DNA from: Cyathus striatus
Taxonomy: Eukaryota > Basidiomycota > Agaricomycetes > Agaricales > Nidulariaceae
NCBI GenBank assembly: GCA_025738555.1
Contig: JAOVFP010000009.1
Location: 2,852,001 to 2,916,000, forward strand
DNA: 64,000 bases
Direction of reading: 5' to 3'
The translations under genes and the position numbers were made by a program. How positions within the stretch are numbered: position 1 is the first letter of the stretch; each line of letters opens with the position of its first letter. Below the pieces are notes generated by a model. That model was given only the letters and a program-made list of their open reading frames with translations. It had not been told where the DNA came from and did not search any database. Below are positions 22,704 to 34,721 of the stretch, in pieces.

Positions 22704-24653
22704 TAGGGCTGCCAACCGTACCGTAACGGTTTACGGCCGTATAAAGTAAACCGTTTACGGTACGGATTTTAGCCGTAACCGTACCGTACAGACATTCTCT
22801 GAACCCCCTACGGTACGGTACGGGTACAAATACGGCCGTTTACGGTTTACGGTTATGATATATACTGAATTACTTCTGTAAGATTCGAGATTTCCACTTA
22901 ACAGGTATAATATGCACGAAATATACAACATACATAATACATAAGTAGAATAAGTTCTAATTATACATAAAATACTTCGAATCACTGGCCACCTCAGGCA
23001 TTAAAGACAATAAGTTTATATTTCTACATATTAATAATGTTTAAAAGCGAAATAAAACTGTGATTATTACATAAAATGCTTATCTTCCAATAAAACATAC
23101 CAAGAAAACTGACCATCTGCACTGTTACAGGTGTTACAATGTTGATTGGAAGTCATTTATTGTATGCCTTGGGAGAACAAGAGCATAAATGAAGTTGACA
23201 GGCTGTATTTCATTTGTTTCATATAACATGCAAAGGTGAAAATGTTTAGAAGACATACTTACTAGTACTTAAGGTATATCTTTAAGCGTTCACGCGCACG
23301 GTTAGTCGATCATCATTGATTAATTTTAGGCGATACTATCGTTTCTGGAGTAATGTAAAACTTTTTATTTTCAACAATATCTTCACATCGAATTACTCCA
23401 CTTACCTGTAATGTACACTGTTCAAAAGCTGTGCTTCTCGGCTTTTTCGATCTGTAATTTGTGTGAAACAAAATTGGAGGGAAGATATTGTCAATTTGTC
23501 AACAAAGATGGGACCCAATTCACGCAGTGGTGCAAAATTCGTCATGCCGGGTCACGTAAAGTTTCTGGACCAGCGCAGTGGCATTGCACTAATATTGAGC
23601 GCCTAATTACCTGTTTTGGCCAAAAATGATGCCGGGTAAAGGCCCTGTAGTGCTCTCTTTGTCATGCTCGAGAGCAATTATCATGTTATACATGCATCTA
23701 TGAAGATATCACCACAGAGTTTTACTATATATTGTATCATGCAATGAAGATTAAGAATCCGAAATTTTAGGCTAATAGCTTATAGTCTTGTCATGTCACG
23801 AAGGAAAAAGTACCGAAAAGTGTATTTTCAGACATATATTGCCGATATCCATAGCTAAAGCTCTGAATTCATGAAAACAAATTTGAAATTCGTCGAATCC
23901 AGGAATGATAGAATATATCTACAGAATTTCATTGCTATCAGTTGGGTGGATGTGTATAAAAGTTGCATTTTGCACAAGTAGGTGAAGTGCCAAGAATTTG
24001 CATCACGAGGGAAATGATAGTATACAGACGACGCGTCGCAACGGTAAGCGTTGTTTACTCATAGCCTGGAGAATAAATAGATGTCATCGAAGCCACTCGA
24101 CGAAGCCGTATACTGTACCATTTAAATCAATTCGACACAGGGGTAGGCACCGTGACAGGCAAAACCACTATAGCCTTTCGACACTATTATAAATCTCACC
24201 GTGACACATATTAAATTTCGGCACTCCTCAATAAAATCTCAACTACTTATAACAATTATAGAATACAAATGAAAGCACGAAAACACAATGGAATAATAAT
24301 TACCGCAAATCACGCAAATTACTGCCCAATTCCTGTTTAATATACCTTTTGGCGGTGTTGGCGCCCTGAGCGCTATTATCCGTCACGCCAATACCTTTCA
24401 GCACCAGGCCTCCGTTACGCGTGACACGTGCCAAATTTCGACACGACACAAGGCCCCCGTGACGCGTGACTGTCGAATTGATTTAAATGGTACAGTATAC
24501 GGCCATAAACGGTTATACGGTACGGTTAATTACGGGTGAAAACCGTCCCGTACCCGTACCGTATGAACAATTTATTTCGCTCATATGGTACGGCAATATA
24601 TACCGTACCGTACAAACCGTAACCGTTTTGTACGGTTACGGTTGGCAGCCCTA
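22704..24653. mobile_element. hAT-like non-autonomous element (1.95 kb)
   Basis: Starts TAGGGCTGCCAACCGTA and ends with the complement, TACGGTTGGCAGCCCTA near-perfectly. CTCGCGCT is duplicated on both sides (22696-22703 and 24654-24661); the uninterrupted sequence is seen in the other LTR near 29764-29771. An 8-bp duplication and TAGGG ends fit the hAT superfamily. Both ends have many subterminal CCGTAACC/CGTACGG motifs in both orientations, likely transposase-binding sites. No transposase is encoded. Confidence 0.9.
24113..24495. mobile_element. Mariner-type MITE 1 (383 bp) nested in the hAT-like element
   Basis: Perfect 25-bp inverted repeats at 24113-24137 and 24471-24495, starting CTGTACCATTTAAATC. 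TA flanks each end, as in Tc1/mariner elements. Just inside one end lies GTCACGCGTCACG followed by TTGTGTCG, shared with the element at 58265-58646. No coding sequence. Confidence 0.7.
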
Positions 24654-24878
24654 CTCGCGCTGTATAGCACAGTAGCAGTATAGTACAAGTAAGTATTAGT
24701 ACATAACAAAGGGCGGCATAGTGAAACATAGAGAGATACAATATGTACAATATATTACCTAGCCGCGCAAAAAGCGTATGACTTTGGTGGCTGCTGAATG
24801 AATACAAGCGGGCGCGTTCTAACGGAAAATGGGAGCACGAGTCGGACTTGGAGGCATTTGTGCATTCAACACTCCCCC

Positions 24879-27800
24879 TCAAACCCTAACGAGTCTGAGT
24901 TTGTTAGCAAAGTGCTTGACCTTTGCGGAGGGCAAGGCTTTAGTGAAGATATCGGCCACCATGTCGTTGGTTGGACAATAAACGAGATGGATCGATCCTT
25001 CTTTGACGATCCAATGGATAAAATGATAACGCACGTCAATATGTTTCGTGCGTGCGTGGTATTGATGGTCCTTTGTGAGCGTGATTGCGGACTGATTGTC
25101 GCAAAAGAGGGTGGTGGGGGCGAGGTCAAAATCGAAAATTTGAGTAATAAGTGAACGAAGCCAAAGGGCTTCCTTCGAGGTGTGCATTGCAGCGATGTAT
25201 TTGCTCTCAGTCGTCGAGAGCAAAATGATTTCCTGTCGTTTAGAGGACCACGAAACGGCACCACCATTGAGAATAAAAGTGTACCCTGATATAGCATGTC
25301 TGTCCTCAGACATGTTCCCATCGCGTCAGAGTACCCTGCCAATTCTGTAGAATCTCCTCCAAATCCCAACCACAAGTCCCTAGTTCCTTTCAAGTAGCGC
25401 AAAATGCATTGGACAGCTTCCCAATGTGCAGGACCAGGAGTAGACATAAAACGAGAGACAGTTTGAAGAGGAAATGCGAGGTCTGGGCGAGTTCCTAAGA
25501 CGGCATAATTGATAGAGCCTACTGCTTCAGAGTAGGGAATGTTGCGCATGAACACAAAATCGCGTGTTGAAGACGGAGACTGGGCGGAGGTGAGACGGAC
25601 ACTCGGGTCCATAGGGATGGAAAGGGGCTTTGCATCTTGCAAGTTGAAACGACGGAGGATGGAGTCGATGTACGAACATTGGGAAAGGTAGAGGGCGCGA
25701 CGTTCACGAACACGGCGGACTTCGATTCCAAGCAGCCAATGCAGCTCACCTAAATCAGTAATGTCCACGTGACCGGCATTCGGATTTTGAACCAGTTGAT
25801 CAACGAAAGACTCGTCGCCGCCAGCATACAATCGTCTACGTGCACAAGCACAACTGTTAACTGCTTTCCTCCTTCCTCCTTTTTTATGAACACACTCTGG
25901 TCCACATCGCAATGCTCAAATCCCATCGCTTCGATCAGGATCTCGCAAAGTCTCTGGTACCAACGACAACCAGACTGCTTCAAGCCATAGAGAGTTTTAT
26001 GAAGAAAACACACCTTGCCAGAGGAATTGGGGGCTGTATAGCCAGGGGGTTGGCGCATGTAAATCTTCTCATCCTCAGTAAGTTTTCCATTAAGATATGT
26101 GCCCTTAATATCAATTTGGTGTAATTCCAGGTCCATAGCTGCTGCAATTGCAAGCACAGCACGTATCGACGCGAGTCGCGCTACTGGTGCAAATGTGTTG
26201 AAATAGTCAACACCTGGAATCTGTGAGAAGCCTTGCGCAACCAATTGTGCCTTGTATCGTACGACACTTCCATCAGCGTCCTTCTTGGCTCTGAAGACCC
26301 ATTTCGAGCCGACAACATTAGTGTCCTCTGGTGGATTGACGAGTTCCCAAGTCCCCATTTCCCCCAAAGTCGCTAGCTCCTCCTCTATTGCTCGCTCCCA
26401 GAGAGGCCAACCTGGCCTGGACTTTGCCTCAGTGAGGTGCTGAGGCTCCAGTGCTTCCGCCTCGCTGATTTCGGCTGCCATTGCGTATTCTTCAATGTAA
26501 TCCGCTGCCATAATCCAGTCCGCAGATCCCTCCCCCTCAAACACTGTAGGCTCATGTTCGGCCACTGGTTCTGGCTCCAGGCGAGATGTTTGGACACCAA
26601 CTGGTACAATAGGCACATTACGACGGTTCGTATACACCGCCGTTCCATCCAAGATCTCCTGTATGCATGCGGATGGCTTCAACGTTCGACGTGGGTGTCC
26701 TTGGAGCTCGGGAGGTGCAATATCCAGGGGATTAGCACTGGGAGGGTCGATGCTATGTGGTGGGGAAGGCTTTGCTGGTGTAGAAGGGACAAGAGGGGAT
26801 GGATTTTCGAGTTTTGTGCTATCAGAGGCTGGGGAAAGTGATGTTTCGCTCGATTTTGAGGCAGGTAAGTCAGTGGGAGTCTCGATAGCGAACTCCCAAT
26901 CCTCCCCCTCGAGACGACTGGCTGACGCACCCGTTTTATCGAAATAGACATTTCTTTCGACACTAACTGTGCATGTATCAGGCCAATATACGCGTATGCC
27001 CTTTGATTGCTCATCAAGTCCCATCCAGTGTCCTTCGCGGATGCATCCCCCAAGCTTATTCCCCTTCTCAACACACACCCACACCTTCTCGCCCCATTCT
27101 CACACATCACACAAGTCAGGCTTCCTATTAAAAGTAGCCTCATATGGCATCATCTCCGAAAGTGTGCGAGTTGTTGTGCGGTTCATCAACCACACTACAT
27201 GTCGCGCTGCCTCACCCCAAAGGGATTTCGGTAGTCCACTAGCATGCAACAGCGCTCGAATGCACTCAACGATGGTCCGGTTTCGGCATTCTGCAACTCC
27301 GTTCTGTGAAGGAGTATCGTGCACAGTCAATTTCTGCTGTGTACCTTTGCTCTTAAGGTGGCTGACGAAGTCCTTCCCCATGTACTCTCCCCCTCAATCC
27401 GAGTGCAAGGTCCTGATCTTGGCATTCACATTCGTGTCTGCCCAGGCCTCATACTCCTTGTAGGCTTCAAAAGCCTCATCCTTGGATTTAAGGAGGTACA
27501 GGTGAGTTAAGCGTGTCTTATCGTCAACAAAGGTGATATAATACTTCTTCCCAGCTTTTGTCACAACAGGGGCTGGTCCCCAGAGGTCAGAGTGGACCTC
27601 TCCACCAAAAACGGTCACATGGTCACCCTCGCGCTGTCGCGGGACCGATTTTCGTGTCGCCTTTGCATACACACAGGATTCGCAAAAGAACAGATCACCT
27701 GAGGATAAGTTTTCAAGCCATATTCCAGTTACAAAGCCTTTCTCGACAAGGCGCTTTGCGGTTTCAGGAGAAATGTGGCCCATGTGACAGTGGAATTTAT

Positions 27801-29448
27801 CCAGCGTCACTGTCTCATTGGCTGCATTTGCTGTATCCAGCTCATGTACCATATGGTACAGCCCCTTCCCTCGCTTGGGAATCTGTGCTACTACAGTGCC
27901 GTCAACACCTCGAATTATACATTTGCTGCCAGCAAATGTGACTGCAAATCCGGCATCATCAAGCATGCCAACCGAAATTAGGGTGTACCCCACCTCTGGA
28001 GAGTACAATACCTCCGTGAGGCGTAGCTGCGAGACATCGATACCGTTTGGTACATCAATTACCATCTCACCCTGCCCTATTGCACTGAATTTGTGCTTAC
28101 TGGCAGCCTTAAAAATGCGTGGGGGGATTTCTTGAAGGCTCGTAAATGCGTCGTGGTATGGTGAAATGTGCCGTGTGCACCCGGAGTCAACTATCTCTAT
28201 GCGTGGAGATTCTGTGGACACACTGTCGATTACAGCATTAGCGGCAGAGATTTCCTCTGAGTCTGAGGCTGATTCCTGGGATATATTATCCCACTCGCTT
28301 TCAGATTCCCCCAGTGACTCCCAACTTGCTGTCGTTTCATCACCCACCTCTGAGAAACTGTTGTCACTACCTAAGGGCTTGTTGTCTTCACTCGCAAAAG
28401 CTGAAGGCTCATACAGCATTTCCTCTAGCTCGAAATCGCTGTCTGAAAATGCTGCAAAACCACCCTCTAGTTCAGAATCGGAGTCGAGCGCAGCGTTTGC
28501 AGATCCAGCTGTTTGCTTGGAGGACATCGACTGCTCCTTCTCCTTCTTAGCCTTTGGGCAATTGTGTTTCCAATGGCCCATCTCCTTGCAATAAAAGCAA
28601 GCACCCCTCACCTTCTTATCTGACCCCTTTCCTCCACTCAAGGTGGCCGCGAGCGCAACATCTGGTTCGCTCTCTTGCGTTTTCTTATAACGCATCCGCT
28701 GCCTCGAATCCCTGGAGTACTCTTCTGAGATCACAGAAATCAAATCATCTGGCTTCACTGGTCTGCCCCACATTTTTGCGGTAGCCAGCAAACTTGAAGC
28801 AAACTTGGACAGATGAATAGGTAAGCTCAAAATGATTGTAGAATGATAATCATTTTCACTGATGTCCACCCCTAGCGAGAGCAACTCGATACGACGTTTC
28901 CGCAAATTGTCCAAGAATTCTTTCACGTTGCCTTTCAGTGGGCAACGTGAATCGAGGAAACCCTGTCATAAGTCCATTTGCTCAAATGCTCCTTTGTCAG
29001 TATACTCCCTAACTATTGTTTCCCAGTGCTCCTGCACCATCACCTTATCTTTGATCAACATCAAAGCTGAGTTGGGGATTTTCTGGGTAAGTAAAGACTT
29101 TACTGAGTGCTCGTCTTTGTCCCACTGAGCAATATCCCCAGGTGTGACTGTGTCCGATGGTGGACTAGTGGCAGAAGCGTCTCCCTCTGAAGGCTGGCTT
29201 GGTGCAGCAGCACCCTCAGTACCCTCGGCAGGAGGAGGACTGGAAACAGTGGCAGCAGTAGCAGCAGCTGCCGGCATGCGAGTCAACACAGGGCGTGGGG
29301 TCGAGCCGTCGAAATGACCCCAGTACCCTTTCGCCTCCACGGCATCCTGGAAATGAAACGAGAAAACAGTCCAGTTTAAACTGTTTGCGTCCAATTTCGG
29401 CACAGAACCTGGGAGCGTGTCAGAGAGCGACGTGGATTGGGTAGACAT
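24879..29448 (-). pseudogene. Copia-2 gag-pol
   Basis: Starts at 29448 with MSTQSTSLSDTLPGSV. Gag is followed by knuckle CFYCKEMGHWKHNC, protease IVDSGCTRHISPYHD, integrase CHMGHISPETAKRL...CESC and DDE core (HSDLWGP, HSD-stop-GGEY, TPSQNGVAE). RT contains DIKGTYLNGKL and VHVDDCMLAATS; RNase H contains STTESKYIAAMHTSKEALWL; it ends NKLRLVRV. The frame from gag to RT is interrupted only by TGA at 28966, 27394 and 27100, each at an expected Arg (for example SDRGGEY). Frameshifts occur near 25850 and 25315. Otherwise the copy is well preserved. Confidence 0.95.
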
Positions 29449-29504
29449 GGTAAAAGTAAGTTCAACGCGTTGTAAAATTTGTTTCTTTGAGTTAACAGCG
29501 GGCG

Positions 29505-29516
29505 GGGCCCATAACC
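29505..29516 (-). other. Copia-2 primer-binding site, initiator tRNA-Met anticodon half
   Basis: The minus strand after the 5' LTR reads GGTTATGGGCCC, as in Copia-1, complementary to the anticodon arm of initiator tRNA-Met. This implies priming by a tRNA half. Confidence 0.75.
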
Positions 29517-29981
29517 TATAGAAAACCTAGAGTGTAATACTCAGCGTCGTGAACAACGGCTGTATATATTGAATAAGTACCTAGAGTGTAATACTAGGTA
29601 ATTGTGAGTAAGTGTTACAGTATGTACAATTAAGAGACTCACCTCAGCGTCGTGAACAATGGCTGAGGTGTACTAGCTAAGTACATAGGTATATATACAT
29701 TACAAGTCCTTTACTCCGGGTTTATGGAGTAAACTACATACAGGGGAAAGCTTGAGGCCAAGCCTCGCGCTGTATAGCACAGTAGCAGTATAGTACAAGT
29801 AAGTATTAGTACATAACAAAGGGCGGCATAGTGAAACATAGAGAGATACAATATGTACAATATATTACCTAGCCGCGCAAAAAGCGTATGACTTTGGTGG
29901 CTGCTGAATGAATACAAGCGGGCGCGTTCTAACAGAAAATGGGAGCGCGAGTCGGACTTGGAGGCGTTTGCGCATTCAACA
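29517..29981 (-). repeat. Copia-2 5' LTR
   Basis: An intact 465-bp LTR and the reference for the split left LTR. It ends CAACA next to the GAAAG duplication. Promoter and RNA start for the minus-strand transcript should lie here but are not resolved. Confidence 0.93.
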
Positions 29982-29986
29982 GAAAG

Positions 29987-30636
29987 TGATCTCGACCACT
30001 AGGCGTTCGATTCCTTCTGCCAGATTCCTTCTGCCAAATACAATGCAATTTACTAGCAGTTTCCACCTTTATTTTATTACTACTACAAGTATATTATCTT
30101 TAAGAGAAAATGTTTGACATTGAATGCTAAAGCCTCGATGAGCGGAATGGTAATAGAGGGAGTTGGAACCAGTTATAGAGCTTACCACTACCTCATTGAA
30201 GCGATGCAATAAATTGGATTTCAACTAAATATATTAACTGTACGCTGACTTAACCGTGTCGAATTTGTGGCTATTGCGTTTTGAGATTAACGCCGATAGT
30301 ATTGCTTCTTCCGTTTGACTTAGCGGAGAATAAAATAATGTCTATCGTTGTCTCGCGAATGCATTTAAAAGGATAATTATCAGCTCGACACGTCGTGAGT
30401 GCAACTCAGACTGGGCACAATACCACTAATCCTTTAATGCGATGTGAATGATGAGAAGCAATGAGTGTAAACGTGTTAAGCGCGAGAAGTATTTTCCAGC
30501 CATTGACTTTCGGAAGAGAATAAATTGAAAGGCGCCATGGGTATGTTTCTTACTCTAGTTATCTCTTCAGTTAAATAGTTAGATTTAGTTATTTTGAATA
30601 AAAACATAAAGTGAACCGTCCTACAGCTACGGTGTC
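29987..30636. other. Intergenic region with decayed tRNA-like pieces
   Basis: No gene. Around 30140-30205 a degenerate minus-strand tRNA-like piece is visible (GAGGTAGTGGTAAGCT as A box, GGTTCCAACTCC as B box). Another fragment near 30420-30445 resembles the 5' half of the tRNA-Gly family. Both are too decayed to call. Confidence 0.4.
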
Positions 30637-31125
30637 CGGGAATCGCATGCACTTACTTTTTAGTTTGTGTCAACTGTCAACGCTTGGCGCTTGGCGCTCT
30701 CAATTGTAATTTGCAAGCGAACCGATCACGAAGCGGAGGTGTCGTGTTCAATGTTCGCTGTGTTCCTTCTGGGATAGCTGGCACCGTATTCTTACTGAGT
30801 TTATGAGTTAGCTTTAAGTAAGTAAAAGGCGAGTAAATACACAGAAATTTATGTACTTGTATATATCACCGATTGAATAAGGGTACCCCCGATTGGTAAT
30901 CCTGCAAATGATATTGTCTTATTAAATTGCTAAGTGCGTCAGCCGATCGTTATATTTTAATCACGAAAGATTTGGACGTTGTCATGGGATTTGAGATTGA
31001 GGTTGGGCGGTAATTGAGACTGGAGCTGGGAGGACTCTGAGGAACTACGGTGATTGAATGGGGATTGAACTCGCGACCTGCTGAATGCTAAGCGAGCTAT
31101 AATTACGCTATCGTATTAATAGTTC
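30637..31125 (-). repeat. SINE-like repeat, copy 2
   Basis: On the minus strand the head has an A-box-like TAGCGTAATTATAGC and a B-box-like GAGTTCAATCC, then ~400 bp of body ending GTGCATGCGATTCCCGG. Copy 3 (34722-35195) has the same head and tail in the opposite orientation. A tRNA-derived SINE is the best reading. Confidence 0.6.
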
Positions 31126-31459
31126 TGTTATATTTATAGCTTTTCTGAATGCAAGGAAGTTCCATGCGTAAGACCTACGTCAGACGTCGCAAAGAGGTAT
31201 TTCATTCATGTCATTGGTCTATTGTTTGTAATGGTCGATAGGTAGTAGCACGTTCCAGCCAGCACAGATATATATGTGATAACAACAACTAATGTGAACC
31301 TTTTCACTAAATGCCGACATGTATACAACATGGAGTAAATTATGTGGAAACAAACTAAATAGAGGTCATTTCTATGGATCATCGGATGTAGATACATATT
31401 CAATGTAATATTTCGTATGTTAATGTGTTGGCCGAAGTTAAAAAAGGAGTGGCCCTTCA

Positions 31460-32070
31460 AACCGCTTCCGAGTTATCTCCCGAGTCACCGCTAACCTGAT
31501 CATTTTGACCATAATCCTTACTGGCACTACCTAAAAGCTCGTCAGCTTCGTCCACTGAGCTGCCAGAGTCTGATTGAAGGGCTGAGAGAAATAATAATTT
31601 ATATTTAGTCTATGTTTGATTGTATGTGAAACATAAAATCACCATCATCAATAATGTCGATATCACCAATCAGTTCCATGGTTCAATGGTGTAAGTTTAA
31701 GCTTTTTGCAGATTCTGTTGCTTACAGAACATGTTCATTCCTTCTGGACCACTATCTCCAAGTCCCATAGTGTATGATTTAATAGATTTGAATGAGTCAG
31801 AAAAGAATAAATAAATGAATGAATTCAACAAAAATATACCTGTGAGCCATTACATCGAAGGGTGTAATTATATTTGCAAAGCGAAGCCCTTCCCTCATGA
31901 CTTCTGTATCGATTCCTGTTATGTACAATTCAGTATATAATTATGACAAAATATAGCTTTATGGTGCACACCTTGGATGTCTACTGGTATGAATGTGCCA
32001 CCAGAGTCAAGTGTGAAGTGAGCAAATGCATCGCAAGTCGTTCCTGCAAAATCATGGTTTGCACCTGCTA
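31460..32070 (-). pseudogene. Alpha-kinase-like gene fragment
   Basis: Minus-strand exons read VAGANHDFAGTTCDAFAHFT, FIPVDIQG, then GLRFANIITPFDVMAH, MGLGDSGPEGMNMF, and an acidic tail ending GDNSEAV. The order AHFT...DIQG...TPFDVMAH...GDSGPEGM resembles the C-lobe of atypical alpha-kinases (MHCK/EF2K type), where DLQG and GxGDxGxEG are conserved. The N-lobe is absent. Exon borders are approximate. It may be a fragment or a lineage-specific degenerate kinase; such genes are numerous in Agaricomycetes. Confidence 0.45.
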
Positions 32071-32087
32071 CGTTAGTCCCAGAAAAC

Positions 32088-32454
32088 ATCCTCTTTTACG
32101 GAAGTCAAGGAAACGGTCAACAAGTCAGCATTTACCCCACTCTGGGAAAAGGAACTTGCAAATATCGTTTATAAGTATAAGTCTGGAAATATTACATCCA
32201 GATATGTTGAATCTGATGATATTCATTCGTAAGCTTACACTACATCTTTAGATGTATTGCTTTATTTAATAGATCTTTTTAGAATGATTTCGTACTGGCT
32301 ATGGGGACAGATTGTACAAGAACGTCTTAATGAAGTCAGGATCGAAAATAAATCACATCGCATTCGCAGCCAGAAGAAAATTCTCCTACCGAGCACATCA
32401 GGAAATTCTCCACTGGCTAAATTAGTAAAGTTAGCCAGATTTAGAGATAATTAG
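32088..32454 (+). pseudogene. Integrase-core-like C-terminal fragment (tentative)
   Basis: Two plus-strand pieces, SFTEVKETVNKSAFTPLWEK... and ISYWLWGQIVQERLNEVR followed by SHRIRSQKKILLPSTSGNSP. The second resembles the end of integrase-core proteins common in basidiomycetes. The fragment at 34202-34459 may belong to the same protein. No catalytic residues are visible, so the assignment is weak. Confidence 0.3.
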
Positions 32455-34201
32455 TGTATCTAAGTTAAAGGTAGTCAGATTTAGAGATTATTAGTGTATT
32501 TAAGTTAATATAAGGTATGATGTATCTAATATGTACAAAATATGTACTAGATTTAGCTAATTTGAGCTAATGTGAAAATATTAAGATAATAAAGTATTGT
32601 GTTAGGACAGAATAAGTGTTTCTAAGTAAAGGGAATACTAATACATCCCTAAAATGTATTATGTTCAACTTAATTTGACCACCATTAGTGTTATGTGTAA
32701 ATCACTTTGAATTTCATCAAGTACATGGTTTTTATGGAAACTATTATCTATACTACTTCTAAGTAGGTTGTCAGTAGGCTGTAGTACTTAGTAGTTGTTA
32801 GTTAAACTCTGTAATTTACGTACATAATTTATGGAGAGATATAAAGAGCAAGTACTTAATGCCAATTGAACTTGTCAATGTGTCAACGCATCACCCGGGG
32901 AGTGACAAGTTGACACTGAACAGGATTTCGTTTATGTCATTTCAAACTCCGTTCGCACCGGTCTAATCCGGTCATGTGACATGTTGGATTTGCCACGTTG
33001 TCATCAACATGTAAACGTGTCGGCATAGCTCTTCGGAGCCTGAATTCAACTTGAACCAAATCTTACCGCTTGCCAATTCTTGCCTCCCTCCCTCTGCCGT
33101 CCTCTTGCCCCTCCCGCCTATCCACTCCTCTGCTCCTCTTCCTTCTTCCCCTTTATGACATATACAAGCTTGTCTTCACCTCTTGCTCATGTTGACGTCG
33201 ATTTTCATCCTCAAAGCCTGCTCTTCTGCCTCTGTCACCGTGGCTGACTCTACCTCTGCCCGTACTCCACCTCTGCCCATACTCCACCTCTGCCCATACT
33301 CCACCTCTGCCCATACTCCACCTCTGCCCACAGGACCACGTCTGGAACCATGTCGGGGGATTTCAGTGTACGTTTACTCGAACTCTGCCCGCCCTTTCTG
33401 AAATGGAATCTGCCCAGATGTGTTTTGGCTGCTTTCTGCCAGCACCCCCTTTAACGTGCTCGTTCCCTCAGACCACATCCTACTCCTCACCTTTTTGCCT
33501 TGAATTTTTTTGCCCGCTATCTGATACATACGCTCCTCTTTGCTCACCACCGTTTGCTTTCATTAGACTGTGTTCAAAAACTTCTGTGTTCTCGGCTTTC
33601 TTTTGAAGTTCACCATATGTTTCTGGTTGTTTTGTATGTAAGTACCTCCTCTTTTTCATTTCCTTGGTTCACAAATAACAACTAGCACTCATCATGTTTA
33701 TAGACTTGTGATTTGGTGTACCGGGTGTATAAGGTATGTTATATGTTTTATGATTGAGAGTGCACATGTTAGGGTACATGTTATGTTGGTTATTGAAGGG
33801 GTGCTTTGTATATGTCTTAGTTATGTTAGTCAGTACATAGTTCATGTATCTAGTAGTGCATTCAATGTTAATGATTTCTATTGTTTATTTATGAAACATG
33901 TCAGATAACCAATTAATTCAGTGCTAAAACATTCTTTAATAATGCTTATTCTTGAAAATATGTTGAAATATGGTGGAAAAAGTTGAAATTAGGTAAAATT
34001 AGGTGAATCAAAGTAAAAATAAGGAGGGGGCCAATCCTAATTTGCCTAAAACAACTTATAGACCTTAATTTTGCTTAATTTTGCTTTAATTGCCTTTAAA
34101 TTGCTATTCATTGCTTATATATGCTTTACTACAGTTATTTCTCCTAATCATGTATGTTAGGTATTTCCTGATGCAGTGCCCAATGCATTGATATCTACTC
34201 A
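32455..34201. other. Intergenic region with a 17-bp minisatellite
   Basis: No gene recognised. At 33250-33334 there are five copies of CCACCTCTGCCCATACT in tandem. The surroundings are AT-rich and lack exon structure. Confidence 0.6.
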
Positions 34202-34459
34202 ATGCCAGAAAGGCATGGTGGTAAAGATCGTCTCATAAGGATGGAGGATAAAGTCATAAATGATTTAGTTAACGAATATGACAGACCTGACCTCCTTCTC
34301 TTCAGAACACCTGAGAACATTGCAGTGTGCGAGAATATCTATGTTGGCATTGGACAGCCAAAGCTCAGTGCTCGTGTTGGCTGGTCAATTTTTAAGGAGA
34401 TGGTAAACCATTATATTCAACAATATACTTCAGAACGAATCATGATACCAATGCCATAG
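34202..34459 (+). pseudogene. Gene fragment, unknown (possibly same family as 32088-32454)
   Basis: An 85-codon open frame containing MEDKVINDLVNEYDRPDLLL and CENIYVGIGQPKLSARVGW. The amino-acid pattern looks like a real protein rather than chance, with a Trp-Ile/Val-Phe stretch as in basidiomycete integrase-core proteins. No function can be assigned. Confidence 0.3.
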
Positions 34460-34721
34460 TTGATAGACTTCGAACTTACAGCCCACTGTAGTATCCTAGT
34501 ACATTAATATACTTAGGCTGGTGTTCTGAGCTCAATCAATATGTTCATGTGTAGTTATTGAAATGTCATCTTAACAGGCATTGTGCCAATGTCATTATTT
34601 TCAACTTTTATAAGACACCCGCATATCCATAGTGTATCAAAAGCTCCTCATATTGCGACGAATGCGTCCGGCCTACTCATCACATTCAAAAATCTATAAA
34701 TAAAGCAGGGCTATTAATAAG

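Larger units (their letters stand above)
22449..24871 (-). repeat. Copia-2 3' LTR, split by a hAT-like element
   Basis: LTR parts 22449-22703 and 24662-24871 match 29517-29981. It begins TATAGAAAACC and ends GCATTCAACA on the plus strand. A short internal repeat, AGAGTGTAATACT, occurs twice, and CAGCGTCGTGAACAA also twice. The purine tract lies at 24872-24880. Confidence 0.93.
22449..29981 (-). mobile_element. Copia-2: Ty1/Copia LTR retrotransposon, interrupted by a hAT-like element
   Basis: LTRs at 22449-24871 (465 bp without the inserted element and one 8-bp duplication) and 29517-29981 (465 bp). GAAAG flanks both sides (22444-22448 and 29982-29986). The coding region runs on the minus strand in Copia order. 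Near-identical LTRs indicate a fairly young insertion. Primer site and LTR ends are like those of Copia-1, but LTR sequences differ, so it is a different family. Confidence 0.95.

Noticed and set aside
22760..22850. CGTAACGG/CCGTACC words as a satellite
   Set aside because: They are subterminal motifs of the hAT-like element, bounded by its inverted ends and 8-bp duplication.
24798..28784. Several plus-strand open frames across Copia-2
   Set aside because: They are antisense shadows of gag-pol, which is clearly coded on the minus strand.
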